Shown piece by piece: positions 24,425 to 33,549 of a DNA stretch of 64,000 bases. Origin of the DNA: Rhodococcus opacus (GTDB lineage Bacteria > Actinomycetota > Actinomycetes > Mycobacteriales > Mycobacteriaceae); assembly GCF_012396235.1 (NCBI RefSeq), contig NZ_JAAXPA010000006.1:248001-312000 (forward strand), in the 5' to 3' direction. Under the pieces are notes generated by a model that saw only the letters and a program-made list of their open reading frames with translations, was not told where the DNA came from and did not search any database. Every line of letters begins with the position of its first letter. The first letter of the stretch is position 1. The position numbers and the translations under genes were made by a program.

Positions 24425-27400
24425 CGCGTCCCCTCCCGCTCGGAGACCGACCCGGACAGCAGATCGGACAGCTCGGTGATCAGCGCGGCGGGCGGCGCCC
24501 AGTCGAAGACTCCGCAGCCGGGTGGGGTGCCGGGGCCGACCATTCCGCGAACGAACAGATACCGGACGCCACCGAGGTGCACCGCCGGATCGTAGTCCGG
24601 TTGCCGCCAGCGCAGGTAGCGATGCAACGCAACGGAATACAGCAACGCCTGCAGCGGATAGTGCGCCCGCAACATTTCGGCGGCCATCCTCTCGCGGGTG
24701 TAGTGCGCGGTGGTCAGGTCGCCCTGCGCGAGGCGATTGGTCTTGTAGTCGACCACGACGTACCGCGGTCCGGGCAACCGCAGCACGACGTCGATGCTGC
24801 CGGTGAGGTATCCGCGCAGCGGAGTCGGTTCGAGTGTCTGCACGGCATCGGCGTACGACCGCAGCGGATCGTCGACGGGAAGGTGGGTGCGCAGCAGCCT
24901 GCCGACGCCGTCGAGCATCACGGTGAGCGAGGGTGTGTCGCCACCGGCGAGCGGCAGTTCGAAGTCGAGCTCCGCCAGCAGGTCTGCGGGTGCGATGTCG
25001 GCGAGAGTCGGCTCGCCCCCCGCGCCGAGGGGAGTCCGCAGCACGGGCAGCAGCGCCGTCCCCAGCTGGGCGGGGTCGATGTCCGACAGCGTCGACGCGA
25101 TCACGTCGCGGCAGCACCGCAGGACTTCTGCTTCCAGATCGGGTGCCGCGGTGTCGACGATCTCGAAGACGGCGTGCACGAGTGTGCCGAACGTCGCGCC
25201 GCCGGGCAGTTCGTTCATCGTCGACGGCACCCCCGCCGTGACGTCGGCCGGCGCCTGCAACGGAGGTTCGGCCGGTTCGTCCGTCTTCTCCTCGACCTCG
25301 GCCTCACTGCCCACCGCGGGCGCGTCGTGCGCGGACGCGGTCAACGCCGAATACGACGTGCGACGCCAGCGCGTGTCGAGCAGCCGCCGGAAGCGCGCGG
25401 CTTCCAGGTCTCCGCTGGGCTCACGCTGTGGTGTCCACCCGACCCGCGCGATCGGGTCGGAACCCACCGCCTCGACGGTCACCGTCTCCGGAGCTTCCGT
25501 ACCCCACGCGGACAACCGTTCCGCGACAACCGGATCCTCGGGGACGGTGACCTTCGGCGGGACCTCCCGCTGCCCGGGCTGCCGCCCCAGGATCATCCGG
25601 TGCAGCGGTGCGCCCGCCGTCGTGAACGCCGGTGCCCACCACACCACGAGCCCGCACATCGCCCGGGTCACGGCGACGTACAGCAGCCGCAACTCCTCCC
25701 CCGCCTCTTCCGCGTCGTGCCGGTTCCTGCGATCCGCGTAACCGGGGCTGCCCGGACCGCCGACGTCGAGGATGCGTCGCCCGTCGTCGTCGTGCAGCAG
25801 CAGTTTGCTCGGTTTCGAGATCTTCGCGGCGTCCCAGGCGTACGGCAGGTACACGAGCGGGAATTCGAGGCCCTTGCTGGCGTGGACGGTCGCGATCTGC
25901 ACCGCTGCGGCGTCACTGTCGAGTCGCCGGCTGCGGTCCACCCCACCCGAGGACGGATCCTTCATCCGTTCGGTGAGCCAGCGGGTGACGGCCGTCAGAC
26001 CGAGCGACTGCTCGACGGCGGCACTGTTGAGCAACTGCGCCACGTGCCGGAGATCGGTCAGTGCCCGCTCACCCGCTGCCACCCGAAGCAGTCTCGCCTC
26101 CAGCGCGCCGACCGCGGACAGTCGTTCGAACAGGGCCGCGAAACCGGACTGCGCGAACACCGCGCCGAGCTCACGGAGCTGCCCGCCGACCTCGGCGACG
26201 ATGTCGTCGCCGCGAGCGTCGAGTTCCTCGGCCGTGTGCCCGAGCAGCGGGGTGAGCGCGGCCAGCCGCACCCGGTCGGAACGATGCGGTTGCTCGATGG
26301 CCTGCAGAATCCAGAGCCAGTGCTGCGCAGCCGGAGTCGTGAAGACGCTGGCCCCGCCGGCGAGCACGGACGGCACACCCGCCCGGTCGAGGGCGTCGTG
26401 GACCAGTGTGATCTGCGCGTTGGTGCGCACCAGGACGGCGATGTCGCCCGGTTCGACGAGTCGGGCGCTCCCCCCGACGTCGAGTGTCGCGCCACCGTCG
26501 AGGAGGGCGACGATGTCGGCGGCGAGATCTGCCGCGATCCGCTTACGGAGCGGCCCCACCGCGGGGTATCCCGACTTGTTGATCGGCCCGGCGCCGGTCC
26601 TCGGCAGATACCGCAGCCGCAGCGGCACGGCACCCGTCAGACGCGACTTCGGTCTCGCACCGTCGACGCGGTGCACCACGATCTCGGGATGCCCGAGCGC
26701 GGCCCCGCCGTGCAGATATTCGAGCCCGTCGAGGAGTTCCTGATCGCTGCGCCAGTTGGTGGTCAACTCCTGGTGACGGTCCGCCGACCGCACCGCGTCC
26801 AGATAGCTGAGCACCTCCGCCCCACGGAACGCGTAGATGGCCTGCTTCGGATCGCCGACGAGGACCAGAGTTCCGCTGCCGTGGAACGTTCGGCGCAGAA
26901 TGTCCCACTGCAGCGGGTCGGTGTCCTGAAACTCGTCGACGAGCACGACGCCGTAGCGTTCGCGGACTCGCCGGCACGCCGCCGCACCGTGCTCGGGATC
27001 GCTGAGGACGCGATGGAGCAGCATCGGGAGATCGTCGAAGTCACGCAGACCCACCGCACGTTTGCGCCGCTCGACTTCGGCGCGCACCGCCTCGGCGAAC
27101 GCCACCCGATCCCCCGCCGGGGTGCCCCGCGCATCTTCCGGGGCGAGCACGGCCTGCGGGTCGAAGATGGCCGCCCGGGCGGCCGCGGTGGCTTCCGCCG
27201 GAGTGAACGGCGCCGACTCGACCCGACTGTAGGCTCGCAGGTACAGGTCGGCGATCACCTCCGTCGTGAGGTCGTCGGCGGCCTCGACCAGCACCGTGTC
27301 GGGGTCGCGTTCGCCCGCGATGCCGAGCCCGTCGAGCATGCGCTGGCAGAAGCTGTGGGTGGTGACGATGGTGGCGGCGTCGAAGTCCGACAGTGCCTGC

Positions 27401-27732
27401 AGCAGGCGTCGGCGGCGCAGCGTCACCTCGTCGGTGTCGGCTTCGGCGAGATGCCGGATCAGTTGATCCGCGCTCAGTCGCGCCGCCGCGGGATCGGCCA
27501 ATGCGGCTGCGGCGGAACCGAACCGCTCACGGGTGCGTTCCCGCAGCTCCTGCGTGGCCGCCCGGCTGAACGTCACCAGCAACAGCTGCGACAGGTCCAC
27601 GCCACCCTCGGCGACGAAGCGGGCGGCCAGACCGACGATCGCGTACGTCTTGCCGGTGCCGGCGCTCGCCTCGAGCACCGTCGTGCCCTCCGGCAGCGGA
27701 CCGAGGAGGTCGAAGCCTCGCGCGCCGGTCAC
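24421..27732 (-). CDS. recB: Exodeoxyribonuclease V beta chain (RecB)
   Basis: A 1103-residue UvrD-type 3'-5' helicase with a C-terminal nuclease. Walker A is in LEASAGTGKTYAIVGL. Motif II is VLVDEFQDTDPLQWDIL, then LVGDPKQAIYAFRGA and TVHASKGLEFPLVYLP, and LLYVAVTRAM closes the helicase. The nuclease site is seen in the last 120 residues (GSIDVVLRL and VVDYKTNRL, Asp and Lys catalytic). The GTG at 27732 overlaps the recC stop (GTGA). Chi recognition and end resection are the known role of the complex. Confidence 0.95.
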   Translation of the reverse strand: MTGARGFDLLGPLPEGTTVLEASAGTGKTYAIVGLAARFVAEGGVDLSQLLLVTFSRAATQELRERTRERFGSAAAALADPAAARLSADQLIRHLAEADTDEVTLRRRRLLQALSDFDAATIVTTHSFCQRMLDGLGIAGERDPDTVLVEAADDLTTEVIADLYLRAYSRVESAPFTPAEATAAARAAIFDPQAVLAPEDARGTPAGDRVAFAEAVRAEVERRKRAVGLRDFDDLPMLLHRVLSDPEHGAAACRRVRERYGVVLVDEFQDTDPLQWDILRRTFHGSGTLVLVGDPKQAIYAFRGAEVLSYLDAVRSADRHQELTTNWRSDQELLDGLEYLHGGAALGHPEIVVHRVDGARPKSRLTGAVPLRLRYLPRTGAGPINKSGYPAVGPLRKRIAADLAADIVALLDGGATLDVGGSARLVEPGDIAVLVRTNAQITLVHDALDRAGVPSVLAGGASVFTTPAAQHWLWILQAIEQPHRSDRVRLAALTPLLGHTAEELDARGDDIVAEVGGQLRELGAVFAQSGFAALFERLSAVGALEARLLRVAAGERALTDLRHVAQLLNSAAVEQSLGLTAVTRWLTERMKDPSSGGVDRSRRLDSDAAAVQIATVHASKGLEFPLVYLPYAWDAAKISKPSKLLLHDDDGRRILDVGGPGSPGYADRRNRHDAEEAGEELRLLYVAVTRAMCGLVVWWAPAFTTAGAPLHRMILGRQPGQREVPPKVTVPEDPVVAERLSAWGTEAPETVTVEAVGSDPIARVGWTPQREPSGDLEAARFRRLLDTRWRRTSYSALTASAHDAPAVGSEAEVEEKTDEPAEPPLQAPADVTAGVPSTMNELPGGATFGTLVHAVFEIVDTAAPDLEAEVLRCCRDVIASTLSDIDPAQLGTALLPVLRTPLGAGGEPTLADIAPADLLAELDFELPLAGGDTPSLTVMLDGVGRLLRTHLPVDDPLRSYADAVQTLEPTPLRGYLTGSIDVVLRLPGPRYVVVDYKTNRLAQGDLTTAHYTRERMAAEMLRAHYPLQALLYSVALHRYLRWRQPDYDPAVHLGGVRYLFVRGMVGPGTPPGCGVFDWAPPAALITELSDLLSGSVSEREGTR

Positions 27733-30700
27733 GGCTGCGCCAACGTCTCGGCGGCGAGCAGCGGCGCCCACAACTGCCGGGCGTAGTTCTCGATGGTCAC
27801 CGTGTCGCCGAGGACGTCGAGCCCGGGCGAAGCCCCGTACACGTACGTGATGTGCCGGTCGCGTGAGTCACCGAAGTCACTGCTCCATTCCTTCCGGGCC
27901 GCCTCGATCGCGTCCTCCATGCTGCTGCCGCCGTGGCGTCGTTCGGCATAGGCCGCCGACGCGCCCGTGGCGATCGGCAACGGCGCGTGCAGCCCCAGAT
28001 CGCGCAGTTCGACGAGTCGCACCAACTCCTCCGCTGCGTTCTCGGGTGCGGTGAGGGTCGACCGCCACGCCGGACGGCTGTACGCGCCGCGGCCGGTCGT
28101 GACCGCAGTCCACTCGGTCTCGTTGTCGGACGCCGCGACCGCCAGCAACTGCGCCCAGGCGGCGAGACGGTGTTTCGGCCCCAACTTCGAATACGTGGTG
28201 CTCGCGATCACCGACCCGTGCACACCGCCGACGGTGCCGGTGAGGCGCCGTCCGGAGCCGAGATCGACATCGACGTCCACGGTCTCCGCGCGCCCGACGT
28301 GCACGGACCCGCTGACGGCGACGAGCGACTCGACCGCGTGCTCGATACCCCCGAGCACCGACTCCCCCAACTTGAACGGCGGCAACGTCCCTCGGCGCCA
28401 CTCCGCGGCGCGGAAGTCGGCCAGTTCGACTCCCGCCAGCCTCGCGACGAGCATCCTCTGGCCGAGATCCCACCGGGCCAGCGGATCGGGCGCCACGTCC
28501 AATGCGTCGGCGAGGTCCTCGTCCACATCGGGGACCCGTAACCCGAGCCGTTGCCGCAGAAACGCCTGCGTCGGGTGGACCAGAAACGCGATGAGGTCGG
28601 CGAGATCGACGTCCCCCAGCGGCGGCGGCACCAACGGCGCAGACAGGAACGCGGGCTCCGGTTCGGGCGGGTGCTGCGCGGCGCGGGCACCGGCCAGCGC
28701 CGCCCGGTCGAAACTGAACGGGTGCCCGGGCCGGAAGTTGCGTGCATCGAACGGCTGCAACGGATGCCGGGTCACGATGCCGGGCAGGGCATCGCTCCCG
28801 ACGGTGGCCGCCACCGCGTCCAGCAGCTCGGACAGCGGGATCGCCGGCGGCCGCGACATGCCGGTGACGGGGTCGGCGCCCGTGTAGAACAGCAGGAGTT
28901 TCTCCCTCGCCGACATCACGGCGTCGAGCAGCAACTGCCGGTCCTCGCTGCGCGGGTCACGTTCACCGAGAAGGGGATTACGGGCCAGCACGTCGTCGCC
29001 GTCCACGCTCACACCCCGCGGGAACACTTCGTCGTCGAGGCCGAGGAGAACGACCACACGGTGCGGCACCGACCGCATCGGCACCATCGTGCACACCGTC
29101 AGCTCGCCCGTGCGGAAGTTCGCGCGGGTGGGGCGGCCCGCGAGCCGGGTGGCCAGCATGGCGCGCACGTCCGACAGTCGCAGGACCGCGTCGCCACCGT
29201 GTTCCATCGCCGCCCCGAGTTCTCGTCGCGCCTGCGCGAGTTGCCACGTGTCGGCGGCGCTGACGTCGACGAGGAGGTCGAGCGCGCGGGTGAGCGCGCT
29301 CGACCATTCCGCGACCGATTGCGGCCCGCCGAGCCCGCGCAGCGCGACGTCGAGCCGGTCGACGAATTCGGCCAGCCGCCCGGTGAGGTCGATGTCGTTG
29401 CTGTCGACGTCGTCGAGCGGCAGGGCCAGGGCGAGCCATTCGCCTTCGGACTCGTCGGCCGCGGCGCCGAGCAGGATACGGTCGAGCGCGGTGGTGAACG
29501 TGTTCTGGGGGAATTCGCCGAGACCGAATGCGGCGCGCTGCCGCGGCCCGATTCCCCAGCGGGCGCCCGTCGCGGTCGCCCACTCCCGGATCCGTTCGAG
29601 GTCGTCGTCGCCGAACCGGAACCGCCTGCGCACCGGCGCGGCCGCCGACAGGTCCAGGACCTGACTCGCCGTCACCCTCGCGTCGGCGAGTTCGAGGAGC
29701 GTCGACACCACGGCGAGAACCGGATTGGTCTGGTGCAGGGCACGATCCGCAAGGCGGACCCGGAGGCGATGGCCGGGATGCCCGAGCACGTCCTGCCCGA
29801 ATGCGGCCCGGATCAGCGGGGCGTACGACTCGACGTCGGGGCACATGACGAGCACGTCGCGCGGTTCGAGAGTCGGATCGTCCTCGAAGAGATGCAGGAG
29901 GCATTCACGCAGGACCTCCACCTGGCGGGCCGGGCCGTGGCACGCGTGGACCTGGACGGACGCGTCGGCCGTGCACTCGGCGAGCGCGGGCGCCCGGTCG
30001 TCCCGGACGTCCGCCTGCAGGCACCCCAGCAGGGAGTCGCGGGGCGCAGGTCCCTCGTGGTGGAGGTCGTCGACGTCGAGGCGGGTCAGCCTCGACTTGA
30101 GTTCGCGGACGTCCCGCGCCAGGCTCGACAGCAGCGGATGGGCGACGGACAGCGCGGTGTCGTCGTCGGCGCGTGCGAGAACGCTGGCTGCCGTGGACAG
30201 CGACGACCACATCGCGGGACTCGGATGCGGAAGCCACAGGTGCACATCACGATTGACGGCGAGGGCGGCGAGGACCTCGATCTGATCGGTCGCGAGGCGT
30301 GTCGGACCGAACAGCGACAGTCGGGCGGGGAGTTCGACGAGGTCCGGTTCCTCGCGCAGCCGGGCGCAGGCGGAGTCGAGCCGCTCGGCGGGAGCGGGGC
30401 TGCCGACACGCTCACGCAGCCGCCGCCACAGTTCGGCCTGCCAGAGAAGGTCGTCGTCGAGTGGACCACCCGCACCGTCGGTGTCGCGGCCTCCGGCCCA
30501 GTCGACCAGCATCGCCGGCCGCTGTGCGGCGTAACTGCGGAACAGATCGGTCAGGTGTGAGGCGGTGGCGTAGCGCCGGCCCGGCCGGTGATCGTCCGGG
30601 TCGCGATCCGGGAGGCCGTGGCCGAGGTGTTTCGCGAGGACGGCACACCAGGGCTCACCGAGGCAGTCGTCGACGACGCCGAGCAATGACCACAGCACGC

Positions 30701-30989
30701 GGGACGGATTCCACGGGTCGTCGTCGGCGGTTACCCCCGTGGCGGCGGCGAGGCATTCGTCGACGAGCCGGGTCGGGGACGGGAAGTCGATGTTCGCGGC
30801 CACCCCGTCGCCGACGTCGGGCCGGGCACCGAGCGCGGTCGAGAGGCGCTGCGTGAGCCAGCGCTCCACCCCCTTCGCCGGGACCGCGACGACCTCCCGG
30901 GCGAACGGATCGGGCAGCGGGGTCGCGAGCACGTCGCCGAGAGCCGACGCGAGAGTGGTGGAACGCTCGGCGCGATGCAGTACGAGCAC
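27729..30989 (-). CDS. recC: Exodeoxyribonuclease V gamma chain (RecC)
   Basis: A 1086-residue RecC, the chi-scanning scaffold of RecBCD. Recognisable parts are VPAKGVERWLTQRLS near the N terminus, DVLVMCPDVESYAPLIRAAFG, VCTMVPMRSVPHRVVVLLGLDDEVFPR and LLLFYTGADPVTG. It starts with GTG at 30989 behind AGGGAGG. It heads the recC-recB-recD operon. A palindromic element at 31067-31106 separates it from the upstream gene on the same strand. Confidence 0.94.
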   Translation of the reverse strand: MLVLHRAERSTTLASALGDVLATPLPDPFAREVVAVPAKGVERWLTQRLSTALGARPDVGDGVAANIDFPSPTRLVDECLAAATGVTADDDPWNPSRVLWSLLGVVDDCLGEPWCAVLAKHLGHGLPDRDPDDHRPGRRYATASHLTDLFRSYAAQRPAMLVDWAGGRDTDGAGGPLDDDLLWQAELWRRLRERVGSPAPAERLDSACARLREEPDLVELPARLSLFGPTRLATDQIEVLAALAVNRDVHLWLPHPSPAMWSSLSTAASVLARADDDTALSVAHPLLSSLARDVRELKSRLTRLDVDDLHHEGPAPRDSLLGCLQADVRDDRAPALAECTADASVQVHACHGPARQVEVLRECLLHLFEDDPTLEPRDVLVMCPDVESYAPLIRAAFGQDVLGHPGHRLRVRLADRALHQTNPVLAVVSTLLELADARVTASQVLDLSAAAPVRRRFRFGDDDLERIREWATATGARWGIGPRQRAAFGLGEFPQNTFTTALDRILLGAAADESEGEWLALALPLDDVDSNDIDLTGRLAEFVDRLDVALRGLGGPQSVAEWSSALTRALDLLVDVSAADTWQLAQARRELGAAMEHGGDAVLRLSDVRAMLATRLAGRPTRANFRTGELTVCTMVPMRSVPHRVVVLLGLDDEVFPRGVSVDGDDVLARNPLLGERDPRSEDRQLLLDAVMSAREKLLLFYTGADPVTGMSRPPAIPLSELLDAVAATVGSDALPGIVTRHPLQPFDARNFRPGHPFSFDRAALAGARAAQHPPEPEPAFLSAPLVPPPLGDVDLADLIAFLVHPTQAFLRQRLGLRVPDVDEDLADALDVAPDPLARWDLGQRMLVARLAGVELADFRAAEWRRGTLPPFKLGESVLGGIEHAVESLVAVSGSVHVGRAETVDVDVDLGSGRRLTGTVGGVHGSVIASTTYSKLGPKHRLAAWAQLLAVAASDNETEWTAVTTGRGAYSRPAWRSTLTAPENAAEELVRLVELRDLGLHAPLPIATGASAAYAERRHGGSSMEDAIEAARKEWSSDFGDSRDRHITYVYGASPGLDVLGDTVTIENYARQLWAPLLAAETLAQP

Positions 30990-31066
30990 GTGGCCTCCCT
31001 TCGCTCCCCAACTCCGGTCGGCTCAGACTTACCACAACCCACCGACTCGGGAGGCCCACTCTGCAG

Positions 31067-31106
31067 GTGAGTGGCAAAGTGTGCCGGGGCACGCTTCGCC
31101 ACTCAC
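31067..31106. repeat. 40-base palindromic element, copy 1
   Basis: Arms GTGAGTGGC and GCCACTCAC enclose an inner stem, giving an 18-bp stem with one mismatch. It lies immediately after the stop codon of the GIY-YIG gene. A near-identical 40-base element occurs at 41029-41068; on one strand the two share GCACACTTTGCCACTCAC. It probably acts as a terminator and may be a dispersed repeat family. Confidence 0.7.
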
Positions 31107-31107
31107 G

Positions 31108-32205
31108 TCAGCGGCCGGGGCGCGCCTGGGTGAGGTGCGGAACCCAGCCGTGGGTGGGCCACTTCTTCAGACCGACCTTGGCGGGGACGATTCGCTTGTT
31201 CACGAATTGGCTCTCCAGTTCGGTGTCGGGCTCGCCCGTGAACCGCCACAGCGCCGCGTCGCCCGGTCGGGCGACCGAGGACCAGGACTTGGCACGGTAT
31301 GCGGCACGAACGATGTTGTCCGCGAACACGATCACCGGGATGTCGTCGGTGTTGCGGACGGCAGCGCCTGCCGCCCACGCGCCGCGGGACAGTTCGTATA
31401 CCTCCTCCGGCGTCACGCCGCGCCGGGACGTGGCGGGCACCTCGAGGACGACGCAGGGAGTCGGCAGGTTCGGGACGGGTTCTGCTGCGTACTGCAACAC
31501 GAGGTCGTCGACGGGCACCGCACGATGCTCGCCCGCGCCACCGGCGAGATTGCTGAGCACCGCACCCTCGTTCAGCCCCAGCGCGCCTACGATTCCGCCC
31601 CGCACCGCGCCGGCGACGTCACCGGTGTCGGCGATCCGATGCGCCACGATGTAGTGCTCGACCTCGTGGCCGGAGTCGTAGATCTCGCGGATGCGGGCGA
31701 TGGTCGCGGCCTTCACCTCGGCGCTGTCGGTCTCCGGATCCTCGAGCGTCTGCCGGTGCTCGTTCTCGGCCAACGCCTCCCACACGTAGCCGTACACCCG
31801 GGTGCCCCGCCCGGCGCCGACGTAGAACACCGACCTGTTGCGGGGATCGAGGAGCGCGTAGACGTAGGTGCCGAGTTCCTCGCCCACCCGCTTCGGGAAC
31901 GGCTGCGGCGCGTGACGGGTCTGATACACCTCTTTCAGGATTAGGCGCAGCGCCGCCAGTTTCAACGCGACGGGGACGCCGCCGTCGATGCCGTCGAAGA
32001 GTGCGGTGGCCGCGCCCTGCACCGAGGAGAAGGTGTGCCCGATGTGGCGTTCCAGCGACTTCGTGACGTCCGCGAACTGCGCGAACCGCACCCGGGGGTC
32101 GGGTGCCGCGTTGTCCAGGTCGTTGGACGCGAGGAAAGTCTGGACCTCGGAATTGTCGAGCCAGCGAGAAGTGATGTCGATCGGGATCGTCCAGACGGTA
32201 GCCAT
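31108..32205 (-). CDS. GIY-YIG (LEM-3-like) domain protein
   Basis: A 365-residue protein with a central GIY-YIG nuclease-like segment near residues 112-150: GTYVYALLDPRNRSVFYVGAGRGTRVYGYVWEAL, where YVY and FYVG take the GIY and YIG places and Arg follows. Later come AGAVRGGIVGALGLNEGA and a C-terminal half of unknown fold ending KKWPTHGWVP. The family resembles LEM-3/ankle1-type nucleases found in bacteria as single proteins. The ATG at 32205 was chosen because sequence before it is non-coding in character. It lies upstream of recC, which suggests but does not prove a DNA-repair role. Confidence 0.75.
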   Translation of the reverse strand: MATVWTIPIDITSRWLDNSEVQTFLASNDLDNAAPDPRVRFAQFADVTKSLERHIGHTFSSVQGAATALFDGIDGGVPVALKLAALRLILKEVYQTRHAPQPFPKRVGEELGTYVYALLDPRNRSVFYVGAGRGTRVYGYVWEALAENEHRQTLEDPETDSAEVKAATIARIREIYDSGHEVEHYIVAHRIADTGDVAGAVRGGIVGALGLNEGAVLSNLAGGAGEHRAVPVDDLVLQYAAEPVPNLPTPCVVLEVPATSRRGVTPEEVYELSRGAWAAGAAVRNTDDIPVIVFADNIVRAAYRAKSWSSVARPGDAALWRFTGEPDTELESQFVNKRIVPAKVGLKKWPTHGWVPHLTQARPGR

Positions 32206-32340
32206 GCCCCTACCGTAAGGGAAAACCTGGGTGAAGAACTCGCACGAGGAAGGCTCGAGGAGATTCGAACCCTTTCGACGTCCTACCGAGTGCGGGAGGA
32301 TGGAGTTGTACCCATTGCGACGCAGGTTGGGAGAACATTC

Positions 32341-32610
32341 ATGACAGCGCCCAGCTACTCCACCCGCACGGCCGTCGACATCGCGGTCGGCATCCTCATC
32401 GCTTACCGCGGATGTTCCGAGAACGACGCGTTCACCGAACTCGCGGAGACGTCCCGCAGGCACAAGGTCGCCCTCGCCCGCACCGCCCGCGCGCTGATCG
32501 CGTTCATCCAGACCCATCACCACGACCTTCCCGCGTCCGACGTCACCGCTGCTGCTCTGCAGTGGAGCCACGCCACTCCGTACCGTGGCGCGTTCGGCAC
32601 GGCGGCCTGA
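32341..32610 (+). CDS. Small stand-alone ANTAR domain protein
   Basis: An 89-residue protein made of little more than an ANTAR RNA-binding domain: STRTAVDIAVGILIAYRGCSENDAFTELAETSRRHKVALARTARALIAF. ANTAR domains bind dual-hexaloop RNA and block termination. Most are fused to a receiver or GAF sensor; none is seen here, so it would be a minimal form controlled by expression or by a partner. TTGGGAGAA precedes the ATG. It is divergent from the GIY-YIG gene (135-base gap). Confidence 0.78.
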   Translation: MTAPSYSTRTAVDIAVGILIAYRGCSENDAFTELAETSRRHKVALARTARALIAFIQTHHHDLPASDVTAAALQWSHATPYRGAFGTAA

Positions 32611-32723
32611 ATTCGGTCGAAGTCTGAGAATTCTCTGGCTTCGACGGCGCGACGCTGCCCAAACCTTCAGACTCGATGTGAGACCGAACGACCAGCGCAC
32701 CGAGATACGAAGAGGTAACTGAG

Positions 32724-33230
32724 TTGACGATCCGCAAAATCACGGTTGCCGCGGTAGCGATCGCCGCAGCCCTCACGATGTCCGCTTGTGGTTCCGACGA
32801 GTCTTCCGGGCCGAGCGCGACCACCACGTCCACGACCACTGCAGCCGCCGAGACCAGCGCCGAACTCGAACTGCCGACCGCGGCCGACCTCAACGCCCTG
32901 CTGGCGAAGGGCCTCGACCCGGCCACTCCCCTCGAGGAGAAGATCGCCATGGTGGAGGGTTCGGAGCAGGACCCGAACCTGTTCAATCAGGTCGCCGCCG
33001 CCGCCCAGCAGGCAGGTGCGCAGGTCCAGGTACTGGACCCGGTGATCGATAACGGTGACGGCAGCGCCAGCGCGCAGCTGCAGCTGACGATCAACGGCCA
33101 GGTGCAGCAGAACACCCTGCCCGCCATCTTCGTGCCCGGCGAGAACGGGACGTGGAGATTGTCGAAGGCGACGGCATGTTCCATCGTGGCGATCGCGCAG
33201 CTGACGTCACCGGCCTGTCCGCCCGCCTGA
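32724..33230 (+). CDS. MTB12/CFP-2-like lipoprotein antigen
   Basis: A 168-residue exported lipoprotein. The N terminus has KITVAAVAIAAALTMSACGSD with a lipobox (MSAC). A Ser-Thr-rich linker follows, then a single cystatin-like domain of the low-molecular-weight antigen MTB12 type (PTAADLNALLAKGLDPATPLEEKIAMVEGSEQDPNLF, VLDPVIDNGDGSASAQLQL, WRLSKATACSIV). It starts with TTG at 32724 behind AGAGG, because no ATG is placed to give the signal sequence. It ends 15 bases before the convergent neighbour. Confidence 0.85.
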   Translation: MTIRKITVAAVAIAAALTMSACGSDESSGPSATTTSTTTAAAETSAELELPTAADLNALLAKGLDPATPLEEKIAMVEGSEQDPNLFNQVAAAAQQAGAQVQVLDPVIDNGDGSASAQLQLTINGQVQQNTLPAIFVPGENGTWRLSKATACSIVAIAQLTSPACPPA

Positions 33231-33244
33231 TCCGGACCTCCGCG

Positions 33245-33517
33245 TCACGCGCCTTCCAGGGCCTCCCCGATCTCCTGGACGGCGCGGTTGTGCTGATCGG
33301 TGATCAGGATGTGCCCTGCCGCGATGGTCAGGGCGACCGGCCATTCGATGATCTCGACTGCGGCGAGCAAGCCGATCGCCGCGAAGAATGCCAGTTGCTC
33401 GGGACGCGGCAGCGGCACCCTGCCGAGGATCGGTAGCTGCACCGCGAAGCTGTGGGCCTCCCGCACCCGCTGTACGGCGTCGCTCTGCGATTCCGCCTCC
33501 GACGTTCGTTGGGCCAT
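33245..33517 (-). CDS. Small membrane protein next to the CtpI-type ATPase
   Basis: A 90-residue protein: a charged N-terminal half (MAQRTSEAESQSDAVQRVREAHS), then VQLPILGRVPLPRPEQLAFF and two likely adjoining hydrophobic segments (AFFAAIGLLAAVEI and WPVALTIAAGHILI), ending in a charged helix. It follows the large P-type ATPase by 32 bases on the same strand and is probably co-expressed with it. GGGAGACGAAC precedes the ATG. The function is unknown; an accessory subunit of the ATPase is one possibility. Confidence 0.7.
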   Translation of the reverse strand: MAQRTSEAESQSDAVQRVREAHSFAVQLPILGRVPLPRPEQLAFFAAIGLLAAVEIIEWPVALTIAAGHILITDQHNRAVQEIGEALEGA

Positions 33518-33549
33518 AGTTCGTCTCCCTTGTCCGTGCCGTTTCCCGG

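Noticed and set aside
24577..27786. A 1069-codon plus-strand frame antisense to recB
   Set aside because: RecB helicase and nuclease motifs are on the minus strand; the antisense product is Arg/Gln-rich with no motif.
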